A DNA stretch of 64,000 nucleotides from an uncultured Bacteroidales bacterium (GTDB lineage Bacteria > Bacteroidota > Bacteroidia > Bacteroidales > P3). Under the pieces are notes generated by a model. It ran no database searches, had not been told where the DNA came from, and saw nothing but the letters and a program-made list of their open reading frames with translations. Each line of letters begins with the position of its first letter. Position 1 is the stretch's first letter. The DNA is taken from contig CAJOIV010000003.1 of assembly GCA_905234665.1 (NCBI GenBank), forward strand, positions 56,719-120,718, given 5' to 3'. This document shows positions 1 through 7,544 of this stretch, one piece after another. Made by a program: the position numbers and the translations under genes.

Positions 1-399
1 CTGCCCCACAGAGGCGCGGAAACCGAGCCCTAAGCCCACAAAGAGGGTGTTGGTGCCGATGGCTACACCCATGAGGAGAACGGTCGGCAGACGCGAAATA
101 TCGAAAACGGCGGCATCGGCTTTCTCCGCCTTGCGGAAGGCCTGGATGAACATGCGAATGGCCACAACGACGAACAGGCCGAGGAAGACGAGGTTGTCGT
201 ACTCGGGGATGTCGAAACGCAGGAGGTTGCCCAGGTACATGCCCAAGAGGACCAAGAGTGACTGCTCGAAGGCTATGACAAACGAGACGAAGAGGCCGCG
301 AGAGAGACGCACGCGCACCTTGTCGGCACTGGCACGGAGAGTCAGCAGCACAGGCAGGGCCAGCGCGAGGGAGAGGACGATATATTCAAAGACTTTCAT
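1..399 (-). CDS. MntP-like membrane transporter, N-terminal part (cut by window edge)
   Basis: The first 133 residues of a membrane protein are visible, starting at the ATG whose complement is at 397-399 and running off the left edge. There are hydrophobic segments at about residues 5-22, 34-54, 68-88 and 103-125. The pattern (helix, short loop, FGLFQ-like and LLMAIA-like helices) resembles the MntP/DUF204 manganese exporters. The acidic residues that MntP uses in helix 1 and in the TSIDALAVG-like helix are not seen: the equivalents read LALALPVLL and IGTNTLFVG. Manganese export is therefore unproven. It begins 6 bp after rsmA and is probably the last of three co-transcribed genes. Confidence 0.6.
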   Translation of the reverse strand, partial: MKVFEYIVLSLALALPVLLTLRASADKVRVRLSRGLFVSFVIAFEQSLLVLLGMYLGNLLRFDIPEYDNLVFLGLFVVVAIRMFIQAFRKAEKADAAVFDISRLPTVLLMGVAIGTNTLFVGLGLGFRASVGQ

Positions 400-405
400 G
401 GGCTA

Positions 406-1164
406 TTATGATAACAATTGGGTGAGGGTGACGAACTGGGGAACTGTGAGCTGCTCGGCCCGCTTGGCGAGGAGGTCGGCAGGGACGCCGTCGAGGGGCA
501 ACTGGAGCTGCTGGAGGGCGTTGCGGAGGGTCTTGCGGCGTTGGTTGAAGCCGGCCTTGACGACACGCACAAAGAGCGCCTCGTCGCAGTCGAGGGCTTG
601 CACGCCGTTGCGCCTCAGGCGGATGACGGCCGACTTGACCTTGGGAGGCGGGGTGAAGACATGTTCGGGAACGGTGAAGAGGTATTCGATGTCGTAGTAG
701 GCTGAAAGCAAGACACTCAAGATGCCGTAGGCTTTGTTGCCCGCGGGGGAGGCGACACGCTCGGCGACTTCTTTCTGGAACATGCCCACGAGCTCGGGCA
801 CCTGGTTGCGGTTGTCGAAGAGCTTGAAGAGAATCTGCGACGAGATGTTGTAGGGGAAGTTGCCGATGATGGCGAAGGGCTCGGAGAAGAGCGTCGAGAG
901 GTCGAGGGCCAGGAAGTCGCCCTCGATGACATGGAGGGAGGGGTAGCGCTGATGGAGATAAGCCACTGATTCCATGTCAATCTCGATGGCATAGAAGTCG
1001 AGGTCGGGGCGGTTGCAGAGGTATTTGGTCAGCACACCCATGCCGGGGCCTATCTCCAGCACATGGGGCGTGATGCCCGTGAGGCTGTCGGCGATGCGGC
1101 TGGCGATACCCTCGTCGCGGAGGAAATGCTGACCGAGCTGTTTTTTGGCGCGTACTTCCTTCAT
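406..1164 (-). CDS. rsmA: 16S rRNA (adenine1518/1519-N6) dimethyltransferase RsmA/KsgA
   Basis: This 252-residue protein is full length for RsmA. The family dimethylates two adjacent adenines in the 3' hairpin of 16S rRNA during small-subunit assembly, using S-adenosylmethionine. Visible marks are the N-terminal QLGQHFL motif (9-15), the SAM-binding loop LEIGPGMG (36-43) and the catalytic NFPYNIS motif (about 102-108), followed by the C-terminal helical domain. The start ATG overlaps the stop codon of the upstream TPR gene by 4 bp (ATGA), which suggests translational coupling. Confidence 0.97.
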   Translation of the reverse strand: MKEVRAKKQLGQHFLRDEGIASRIADSLTGITPHVLEIGPGMGVLTKYLCNRPDLDFYAIEIDMESVAYLHQRYPSLHVIEGDFLALDLSTLFSEPFAIIGNFPYNISSQILFKLFDNRNQVPELVGMFQKEVAERVASPAGNKAYGILSVLLSAYYDIEYLFTVPEHVFTPPPKVKSAVIRLRRNGVQALDCDEALFVRVVKAGFNQRRKTLRNALQQLQLPLDGVPADLLAKRAEQLTVPQFVTLTQLLS

Positions 1165-2990
1165 TTCAGCTTTGCTTTGAGGAGGTTATAACGTTTGCGG
1201 GCTTGGTCGACGAAGAGGCTGGCGGGATAGTCGAGGATGAGTTTCTCGTAGTAGTAACGGGCTTGTTCCATGTTGTTTAACTTCTCCTCGTTGAGCTGCG
1301 CCAGCAGAATGACGGCATCGTCGGCCACAATCTCGTTGGGATAGAACTCGACGAGCTTCTGCAGGAGGCTGTCGGCCTCGGCATAGCGCTGCTGACGGAT
1401 GCGGATGCGGGCCTTCTGGAGGAGGACCTCGTCGAAGATGGGGTGCGAGAGGGCACTGGTGGAGAGGGCCTCGAGGGCGTCGTAGGCCGAGTCGAGCTGG
1501 TTGCGGTAGAGCAGGAGGTCGGCGTCGGCGTATTTCTCCAACATGGTGAAGGTACTATCGTCGTCCATGTTGTCGCTGATAAGGAGAGAGAGCTCCATGG
1601 CGTCGTTGGCGATGAGCTTGGTGGTGGAGGCGCGGAGCACCTTAAGTTGGGAGTTGGCCCACTCGAAGTCGTGGTTATAGTAGGAGAGCTTGGCGTTGCG
1701 GTACTTGGCCTGCGACCCCAGCACGTCGTTGTGGTTGGCCTTGTCGACCTGCATATATAGCAGTGAAGCATCCCACACCTCGCCGGCGAAGAGGAGGAGG
1801 TCGCCGAGATCGAGTTTTACCTCATCGCGCACCTTGGAGGGGAGTTTGGGGAGTTCGAGGATGTCGTAGAGGCAGTCGGCGGCGGCCTGAGTGCTGTCGG
1901 CGTAATAGGCCAGGAGATGGGCGTAGTTGCGCATAAGGATGCAGGTATTCACATTCTTGCCTAACTCGGCAAAGGCACCCTGATAGTCGCGCAACAGTTG
2001 CTGCAGACGGGCGTTGTCGACGGGGAAATTGCGGTCGAGACGGTCGAACTGGACCTCCAGCACGCCAACCCTTGCCTCAAAATAGTAGGGGTTCTCGGCA
2101 CCCTTGCGGGCCACCGTGGCGTAGCTCTCCTGAGCCACGTCGTAGTCGCCGTTGGAGCGGGCGATGCCGGCCACACGCATGAGGGTCTCACCACCCATGT
2201 CGGGGAAACGGGCGTCGACAGCCTGGGCCTGCTCCATCGCGAAGCGGAAATCCTTCTGCTGGAGGGAGAACCAGATCATCATCTCCAGATACTGTTTGTT
2301 CTCCGGATGCTGCTGCACACGTTGCACCAGAGCCCTGCGCAGGCCGTCGGCCACCTGGGGCGAGGAGGTCTCAGCCAGCACCCGCTGCAGCGAGAGCTGG
2401 ATGGAACTCATATACCCCGGCGAATTGTCCAGCAGGTCGAAGTATTCCTGCATCATGGCCTCGTAGTTGCCCATGCGCTGGTGGAGAGTGGCAACCTCGC
2501 CCACATAGACGTACTTATTGCGCATCTTCTCGCGGGCGGCAAGGTATGTCTTGAGGGCATATTCGAGATGATTGACATTCTCGAAGGCCAATGCCAGGTC
2601 GCCCGTCTGCTTGCTGTCGAAACCTATCTTCTCCAAACTGCGGTCGAACACCTTGGAAGCCTTCTTGGCATCACCTTTCTTCTCGTATATCATGCCCTGG
2701 TCGACATAGACGTATAACTCGCCAGGGAACTGCTTCAAGCGTTTTTCCGTCAGCCGCTCGGCATCACGGTACTGCTGCAGCTCTATGTATGAACGATAGA
2801 GCATCTGATAGTAGAACTTGTTGGGGTATTGTTTGTAGAGACCTTCATAGATTTCCGCCGCCTGGGCGAACTCGCCCGAGGAATAGTAGTGCGAAGCCAG
2901 CTGCTCCTGCGTCTGCTGGGCACGAGCCGACGGCAGGGAGAGCAGGGAGAGCAGCAAGCAGAGCACCGTTGCGACGATAGGTCTTCTCAT
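1161..2990 (-). CDS. Secreted tetratricopeptide-repeat protein
   Basis: About 609 residues from the ATG at 2990; a TTG three codons upstream is less likely because the signal peptide starts MRRPIVATVLCLLLSLL. Cleavage is likely after SARAQ, so the protein is periplasmic or surface exposed. Almost all of the mature part is degenerate TPR helices, for example YYSSGEFAQAAEIYEGLYK near 40 and RYAEADSLLQKLVEFYPN near 545, ending in a basic helix. TPR proteins of this type act as scaffolds in the Bacteroidota envelope. The partner is not evident. It is the first gene of the run into rsmA and the MntP-like gene. Confidence 0.85.
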   Translation of the reverse strand: MRRPIVATVLCLLLSLLSLPSARAQQTQEQLASHYYSSGEFAQAAEIYEGLYKQYPNKFYYQMLYRSYIELQQYRDAERLTEKRLKQFPGELYVYVDQGMIYEKKGDAKKASKVFDRSLEKIGFDSKQTGDLALAFENVNHLEYALKTYLAAREKMRNKYVYVGEVATLHQRMGNYEAMMQEYFDLLDNSPGYMSSIQLSLQRVLAETSSPQVADGLRRALVQRVQQHPENKQYLEMMIWFSLQQKDFRFAMEQAQAVDARFPDMGGETLMRVAGIARSNGDYDVAQESYATVARKGAENPYYFEARVGVLEVQFDRLDRNFPVDNARLQQLLRDYQGAFAELGKNVNTCILMRNYAHLLAYYADSTQAAADCLYDILELPKLPSKVRDEVKLDLGDLLLFAGEVWDASLLYMQVDKANHNDVLGSQAKYRNAKLSYYNHDFEWANSQLKVLRASTTKLIANDAMELSLLISDNMDDDSTFTMLEKYADADLLLYRNQLDSAYDALEALSTSALSHPIFDEVLLQKARIRIRQQRYAEADSLLQKLVEFYPNEIVADDAVILLAQLNEEKLNNMEQARYYYEKLILDYPASLFVDQARKRYNLLKAKLK

Positions 2991-3030
2991 ATACAACAAA
3001 GCCGGAAGCAGGCTCCCGGCACTAAATTCG

Positions 3031-3103
3031 TGACTAAGCTGGGATTCGAACCCAGGACCCCATCCTTAAAAGGGATGTGCTCTACCTGCTGAGCTACTTA
3101 GTC
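3031..3103 (-). tRNA. tRNA-Lys (anticodon UUU), copy 2
   Basis: A cloverleaf is read directly on the minus strand. The acceptor is GACTAAG/CTTAGTC, the D-arm GCTC/GAGC, the anticodon stem CATCC/GGATG with loop CTTTTAA giving anticodon TTT, and the T-arm CTGGG/CCCAG with TTCGAAT. No CCA is encoded after the discriminator A. It is identical over all 73 bases to the copy at 3114-3186, from which it is separated by 10 bp. Confidence 0.97.
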
Positions 3104-3113
3104 GCCTTCGTTG

Positions 3114-3186
3114 TGACTAAGCTGGGATTCGAACCCAGGACCCCATCCTTAAAAGGGATGTGCTCTACCTGCTGAGCTACTTAGTC
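3114..3186 (-). tRNA. tRNA-Lys (anticodon UUU), copy 1
   Basis: Same 73-base cloverleaf as the neighbouring copy: anticodon TTT in loop CTTTTAA, acceptor GACTAAG pairing with CTTAGTC, no encoded CCA. It lies about 20 bp downstream of a promoter at 3206-3237, so both copies are probably made from one transcript. The perfect identity suggests recent tandem duplication or ongoing gene conversion. Confidence 0.97.
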
Positions 3187-3205
3187 GACCTCAAATTTGA
3201 GTTTG

Positions 3206-3237
3206 CAAAAGTACAACTTTTTTCTCTTTCGGACAAA
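3206..3237 (-). promoter_or_regulatory. Bacteroidota-type promoter for the tRNA-Lys pair
   Basis: On the minus strand, TTTG (complement of 3234-3237) is followed after 20 bp by TACTTTTG (complement of 3206-3213), matching the TTTG-N19-21-TAnnTTTG consensus. The expected transcription start falls just before the first tRNA. Confidence 0.75.
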
Positions 3238-3315
3238 ATTATTTGCGCAGTTCTTTTTTTCTTGCATCCGTAGGCGCTGGAAACCAACGGTCTATCAAAA
3301 AGAGGAAAGAAAAAA

Positions 3316-3347
3316 TTTGCCCATTCGGGAAAAGTTTCGTACCTTTG
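3316..3347 (+). promoter_or_regulatory. Promoter for the 3369 gene
   Basis: TTTG at 3316-3319, a 20-bp spacer and TACCTTTG at 3340-3347 match the Bacteroidota consensus. The ATG at 3369 follows 21 bp later. Confidence 0.75.
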
Positions 3348-3368
3348 TTTCGCCAAATATCGACTACT

Positions 3369-3779
3369 ATGAACCACGAAATCGCTATAAAACAAGGATA
3401 CGGCGACATCCGTTTTGACATGCCCGTCGAGGAGGTTGTCGCCATCATGGGCAACGCCACCGAGGTGGAGAACATAGACAATGCCGAGGACGAATCGACC
3501 ACCGTGCTGCGCTACGACGACAGGCTGACACTCTTCTTCGAGGGGGAGAACCCCACCCTTGCGTGCATCGACATATACGAAGAGGAGGCGACGCTGTTCG
3601 GCAAGGAGGTGTTCGACCTGGACGAGAAGGCCCTCGTGCAACTGATGGTGGCCAACAACTACTACGAGCAGGACGTGGAGAACGAGGACTGGGGTGAACG
3701 GCGCGTCACTTTCGGCGAGGGGAACATCGACTTCTTCTTCGACGACGGCGAGCTGGTCTCTATCATCATAGGCAAATAG
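3369..3779 (+). CDS. Small acidic cytoplasmic protein of unknown function
   Basis: This is a 136-residue protein if translation starts at the ATG at 3369. The reading frame stays open further upstream, but that part overlaps the promoter at 3316-3347 and is low complexity. The sequence has no signal peptide or membrane segment and is strongly acidic. An early stretch, QGYGDIRFDMPVEEVVAIMG, looks like the start of a small SmpA-like or NTF2-like fold, but I do not recognise the family. It ends 2 bp before the WbqC gene and is probably co-transcribed with it. No function is assigned. Confidence 0.75.
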   Translation: MNHEIAIKQGYGDIRFDMPVEEVVAIMGNATEVENIDNAEDESTTVLRYDDRLTLFFEGENPTLACIDIYEEEATLFGKEVFDLDEKALVQLMVANNYYEQDVENEDWGERRVTFGEGNIDFFFDDGELVSIIIGK

Positions 3780-3781
3780 AG

Positions 3782-4396
3782 ATGACCAGCCCCTACCCTA
3801 CCCTCTCCACTGCCTATTTGCCCTCGACACTCTACATGGCTCACCTGTGCCGCTACGGCGAGGCGGCCATCGAGATGTGGGAGACTTTCCCGAAACAGAC
3901 TTTTCGCAACCGCGCCGTCATCGCCACAGGCAACGGTCCGCAGGTGCTCACCGTCCCTGTGGTGCGCACGCACGGCAACCACACCCTCACGCGCGACATC
4001 GGCATCAGCTACCAGGAGCCTTGGAACGTCCGGCATTGGCGAGCGATAGTATCGGCCTACAATGCCGCACCCTATTTCCTCTACTACCGCGACGAGTTGG
4101 AGGCCATCCTGATGCGGCGCTACGAGAGGCTCGCGGATCTCAACGAGGCCCTGACGGGCTACCTCGTCAGGATAATGAAGATGGACTGCACCCTCAGCCG
4201 TACGGAGGAGTTCGTTCCACCCGCCGACGGCGACCCGCGCGTGGAGGTCACCGCCAAGCACCCGCGCACCGACTGGCACTTCCCGCCCTACAGCCAGGTA
4301 TTCGACACACTCTACGGCTTCCAGCCCAACGTAAGTGCCATAGACCTACTCTTTAATGCCGGCCCGGAGGCAAAAAAGTACCTCCCTACGCCATAA
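3782..4396 (+). CDS. WbqC-like family protein
   Basis: A 204-residue protein whose N-terminus (STAYLPSTLYMAHL) and centre (RNRAVIATGNGPQVLTVPV, then QEPWNVRHWRAIVSAYNAAP and FLYYRDELEAIL) match the WbqC family. This family includes proteins tied to O-antigen and amino-sugar acyl transfer in some Gram-negatives. In Bacteroidota it is usually a stand-alone gene of unproven role. It starts 2 bp after the preceding gene, which implies one mRNA. The ATG at 3782 is the only sensible start. Confidence 0.85.
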   Translation: MTSPYPTLSTAYLPSTLYMAHLCRYGEAAIEMWETFPKQTFRNRAVIATGNGPQVLTVPVVRTHGNHTLTRDIGISYQEPWNVRHWRAIVSAYNAAPYFLYYRDELEAILMRRYERLADLNEALTGYLVRIMKMDCTLSRTEEFVPPADGDPRVEVTAKHPRTDWHFPPYSQVFDTLYGFQPNVSAIDLLFNAGPEAKKYLPTP

Positions 4397-4456
4397 GGAC
4401 CCCTTTTCCCGTTTCGCAGCGGGTCAAGAATCATAGAACATGTGTTTTACGGACTC

Positions 4457-4472
4457 CGTTCCTCGTGAAACG
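4457..4472. other. Degenerate parS-like half site downstream of mnmG
   Basis: CGTTCCTCGTGAAACG keeps the right arm GTGAAAC of parS and matches 12 of 16 positions of TGTTTCACGTGAAACA. A sister site with the same CGTTCCT-GTGAAAC layout lies at 6376-6391 on the other side of mnmG. Binding by ParB is speculative. Confidence 0.25.
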
Positions 4473-4477
4473 GAAGG

Positions 4478-6367
4478 CTATTCCGATGCCTGGTTGAGGT
4501 ATATCATCAGCACCGAGACATCGGCCGGCGACACCCCGCTGATGCGCGATGCCTGCCCCAAAGTGGCGGGCCGCATCTTGGTGAGTTTCTCGCGGGCCTC
4601 GTAGGAGAGGGCCTGCAGGGCGAAGTAGTCCATGTCGTGCGGCAGGCGCACATTCTCGAACTTCAGTATCCGCTCCGCCACCTCCTGCTCCTTCTCGATG
4701 TAGCGCTGATACTTCAAGGAGATTTCGGTGGCTCGGACGATATCGGTGCGGAGAGTGTCGGGGAGCGTTTGGACCTGTGCCTCCAGTTCGGGCGAGAGTG
4801 TTCGCAGTTGCTCCATGCTAATTTCGGGGCGCAGCAGCAGGTTGTGGAGTTTGACCTTCTGCTGGAGTTGCGGGCTGCCGAGGGTGTCCAGCCAAGGATT
4901 GGCCTCGATGGGCGTCACCGACTGGCTGCAGACGAATTCCGACAGGTTCGCGGTGTGACGGTTCTTCTCCTCTACCCGCGCCATGCGCTCGTCGGAGGCC
5001 AGTCCCAGAGCGTGGGACAGCGGCGTGAGGCGCACGTCGGCATTGTCCTGTCGCAGGAGGATGCGGTACTCGGCCCGCGAGGTGAACATGCGGTAGGGCT
5101 CGTCGACCCCCTTGGTGACGAGGTCGTCAATCAGCACGCCGATGTAGGCCTGGGTACGGTTGAGGATGAAGGGCGGGCGGCCATTGATTTTGAGGACGGC
5201 ATTGATGCCAGCCATCAGGCCCTGGCAGGCGGCCTCCTCGTAGCCGGTGGTGCCGTTTATCTGTCCGGCAAAATAGAGGTTCTCGACACGCTTGGTCTCC
5301 AGGGTGTAGGAGAGCTGCGTGGGCGGGAAGTAGTCGTACTCGATGGCGTAGCCGGGCTTGTAAATGCGCGCCTCCTCGAAGCCGGGGATGCTGTGCAGGG
5401 CCTCCATCTGTACCTCCAGGGGGAGCGAGGAGGAGAAGCCGTTGAGGTAATAGGAGTTGGTGGTCCACCCCTCGGGTTCGACGAAGAGCTGGTGGCGCTC
5501 CTTGCCAGCGAAGCGGACTATCTTGTCCTCTATCGACGGACAGTAGCGGGGTCCGTGGCCTTGGATGCGTCCCTGATAGAGGGGCGAACGGTCGAAGCCG
5601 GTACGCAGGATGTCGTGGGTGTGCTCGTTGGTGTAGGCCAAGTAGCAGGGGCGCTGACGCTCCAGGCGTGGCGTATCGGTGAAGGAGAAGCGCTGCGGGT
5701 CGGCATCGCCGGGTTGTTCTTCCAGTCGGTCGAAACGGATGGTGCGGCCATCGATGCGGACGGGCGTTCCCGTCTTGAGGCGGTCCACCTCGAACCCCTG
5801 GGCGCGGAGACTGTCGGAGAGCGACGCAGCCGCCCCCTCCCCTATCCTGCCGCCCGACCACGACGAGAGGCCGATGTAGATGGTGCCCTTGAGGAAGGTG
5901 CCGTTGGTGAGGACGACGGCACGGGAGGGAATCTCTATCCCCATGCGGGTGCGGACGCCGCACGCCACGCCGTCGCGGATGATGACATCCGTCACCTCAT
6001 CCTGCCAGAGGGAGAGGTTGGGCGTGTTCTCCAGCTGATGGCGCCAGTTGAGAGAGAACTGCATCTTGTCGCACTGGGCACGGGGGCTCCACATGGCGGG
6101 ACCCTTGGAGAGGTTGAGCATCCGGAACTGGATGGCCGAGCGGTCGGTGATGATTCCCGACCAACCGCCGAGGGCGTCGACCTCGCGCACGATTTGTCCT
6201 TTGGCGACGCCACCCATGGCGGGGTTGCACGACATCTGACAGATGGCCTCCAACGACATTGTCACCAGCAGGGTCTTAGCACCCATGTTGGCCGCCGCGG
6301 CAGCAGCTTCCGCTCCTGCGTGTCCTGCGCCGACAACAACGACATCGTATGGTTCCCACGTTATCAT
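4478..6367 (-). CDS. mnmG: tRNA uridine-5-carboxymethylaminomethyl modification enzyme MnmG (GidA)
   Basis: At 629 residues this is full length for MnmG. With MnmE, the FAD protein installs the carboxymethylaminomethyl group on wobble U34 of several tRNAs. The N-terminal dinucleotide-binding loop GAGHAGAE is at 13-20, followed by the family signatures CNPAMGGVAKG (about 46-56) and GLMAGINA. The C-terminal helical MnmE-binding domain ends LGQASRISGVSPADVSVLMIYL. The start ATG is at 6367. It is separated from ybeY by 30 bp and is probably its downstream operon partner. Confidence 0.98.
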   Translation of the reverse strand: MITWEPYDVVVVGAGHAGAEAAAAAANMGAKTLLVTMSLEAICQMSCNPAMGGVAKGQIVREVDALGGWSGIITDRSAIQFRMLNLSKGPAMWSPRAQCDKMQFSLNWRHQLENTPNLSLWQDEVTDVIIRDGVACGVRTRMGIEIPSRAVVLTNGTFLKGTIYIGLSSWSGGRIGEGAAASLSDSLRAQGFEVDRLKTGTPVRIDGRTIRFDRLEEQPGDADPQRFSFTDTPRLERQRPCYLAYTNEHTHDILRTGFDRSPLYQGRIQGHGPRYCPSIEDKIVRFAGKERHQLFVEPEGWTTNSYYLNGFSSSLPLEVQMEALHSIPGFEEARIYKPGYAIEYDYFPPTQLSYTLETKRVENLYFAGQINGTTGYEEAACQGLMAGINAVLKINGRPPFILNRTQAYIGVLIDDLVTKGVDEPYRMFTSRAEYRILLRQDNADVRLTPLSHALGLASDERMARVEEKNRHTANLSEFVCSQSVTPIEANPWLDTLGSPQLQQKVKLHNLLLRPEISMEQLRTLSPELEAQVQTLPDTLRTDIVRATEISLKYQRYIEKEQEVAERILKFENVRLPHDMDYFALQALSYEAREKLTKMRPATLGQASRISGVSPADVSVLMIYLNQASE

Positions 6368-6375
6368 ATCGTGCC

Positions 6376-6391
6376 CGTTCCTTGTGAAACA
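6376..6391. other. Degenerate parS-like half site upstream of mnmG
   Basis: CGTTCCTTGTGAAACA matches 12 of 16 positions of the parS consensus, with the GTGAAACA arm intact. It sits between ybeY and mnmG. It may be a relic or a weak ParB site. Its only strong support is similarity to the site at 4457-4472 and the perfect parS at 17647. Confidence 0.25.
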
Positions 6392-6397
6392 AAACGT

Positions 6398-6823
6398 CTA
6401 TTTAATTGTATTCCAAATTTCCAAGCATTCCTCTTCGCGTCTGCGCATCTCTTTGGCATCGTCCTCGCTCTTGTCGCCCTGCCCCAGCAGATGGAGTACG
6501 CCGTGGATGATGACGCGGTGGAGTTCGCGCTCGAAGGAGGTGTCGAAGAGGCGGGCGTTCTCCTTCACGCGCTCGATACTAATAAATATATCGCCCGAGA
6601 TGATGTTGCCAGCGACATAGTCGAAAGTGATGATGTCGGTGTAGGTGTCGTGGTCGAGGTAGGTACGGTTGACTTCGAGGAGGTAGGCATCGTCGCAGAA
6701 GAGGTAGTTCACCTCCCCTACCCTCTTGCCATGAACACGGACGACATGAGAAATCCAGCGCCGAACCCTTTCGGGGTCTGGGAGGTCAAACTTCACATTC
6801 TCGTTGGAGAAATATATCGCCAT
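6398..6823 (-). CDS. ybeY: Endoribonuclease YbeY (16S rRNA maturation / ribosome quality control)
   Basis: Starting at the ATG at 6823 the protein is 141 residues, typical of YbeY. A longer frame upstream begins in non-homologous sequence. YbeY is a single-strand endoribonuclease used in 16S rRNA 3' processing. The metal site is visible as HGVLHLLGQGD, with His107, His111 and Asp117; Asp instead of the third His is common in Bacteroidota. The fold core LDHDTYTDIITFDY is intact. It lies just upstream of mnmG on the same strand. Confidence 0.95.
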   Translation of the reverse strand: MAIYFSNENVKFDLPDPERVRRWISHVVRVHGKRVGEVNYLFCDDAYLLEVNRTYLDHDTYTDIITFDYVAGNIISGDIFISIERVKENARLFDTSFERELHRVIIHGVLHLLGQGDKSEDDAKEMRRREEECLEIWNTIK

Positions 6824-7023
6824 GGTGTCGTACTTATTTTTTAGAAGTCTGGGGATGTTGTGACACAACATCACACAGAGTACTGATTGTTAGATTACTA
6901 TATGGCTATTCGGGTTATTATTCCTCATTCTGGCTGGCGTATTTTGCCGTTTTAGGGCCGTTGCCTTGCGGGACGGGAGTCTCGAAGGCTTATTGAAGGA
7001 GGGTAGGGGAGAGGGGTGGTGTC

Positions 7024-7467
7024 TCATGCCTCGACAAGAGCAGGCTGGTAGAATTTCTCGAGGACGGCGATGCGGGCGGCGCACTCGCGGGGGGCGATGC
7101 CCTGGACGGCGAAGCGGACCTGGAGGGTGCTGCCGTCTGTGGTGACGAGGAGGTCGTCAGCGAGGGTACGCGTCAGGAATGCCATCTCGGAGGTCGGCAT
7201 GTCGGTGAGCATGGAGTCTTCAGCGAGGAAAGTGTCGAAGGTGCCTTCGGCGCAGGATAGGGAGAAGCAGATGCCATTGTCGTAATGGCCGCAGGTGAGG
7301 GCGACTTTCCCGCAGTCTTTGGCCAGCGCGTATTGCACGGCATTCGTCACCGCAACGGCAATGGTGGCATAGTAGTTGTCGATATGACGCTCCTCGCAGA
7401 CCGCCTCCACGAAGTTGTCCAGTATTGCGATATTGGCATTATCCAACTGTATCATAGCCTTTTCCAT
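7024..7467 (-). CDS. RsbW-like ATP-binding protein (anti-sigma regulatory kinase fold)
   Basis: A 147-residue protein with the small GHKL ATPase fold seen in RsbW/SpoIIAB. There is an N-box-like helix TIAVAVTNAVQYAL at about 36-49, an ATP-lid region around GICFSLSCAEGTFDTF, and a C-terminal SEMAFLTRTLADDLLVTTDG that mimics the LxLIxxLaDev motif. These proteins bind sigma or anti-anti-sigma factors. No partner gene is adjacent, so the target is unknown. A TATCTTTG box lies at 7495-7502 upstream. Confidence 0.7.
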   Translation of the reverse strand: MEKAMIQLDNANIAILDNFVEAVCEERHIDNYYATIAVAVTNAVQYALAKDCGKVALTCGHYDNGICFSLSCAEGTFDTFLAEDSMLTDMPTSEMAFLTRTLADDLLVTTDGSTLQVRFAVQGIAPRECAARIAVLEKFYQPALVEA

Positions 7468-7494
7468 TGTCGTCTATTCCTTATTTTCGAACTA

Positions 7495-7502
7495 CAAAGA
7501 TA
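7495..7502 (-). promoter_or_regulatory. -7 promoter box for the RsbW-like gene
   Basis: The complement reads TATCTTTG, the exact Bacteroidota -7 box, 28 bp before the ATG at 7467. A clear TTTG -33 box is not seen at the expected spacing. Confidence 0.6.
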
Positions 7503-7544
7503 CGAAGATTTTTTGAATTTTTCACATTTCTACCATATTTTTCG

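Noticed and set aside
4637..6844. 735-codon plus-strand open frame opposite mnmG and ybeY
   Set aside because: It is antisense to two well-recognised genes, has no family motifs and reads as Gly/Leu/Val/His/Asp-rich shadow sequence caused by codon bias.
7024..7084. 64-codon minus-strand frame between ybeY and the RsbW-like gene
   Set aside because: It overlaps the 3' end of the RsbW-like gene in another frame and has no start context or motif.
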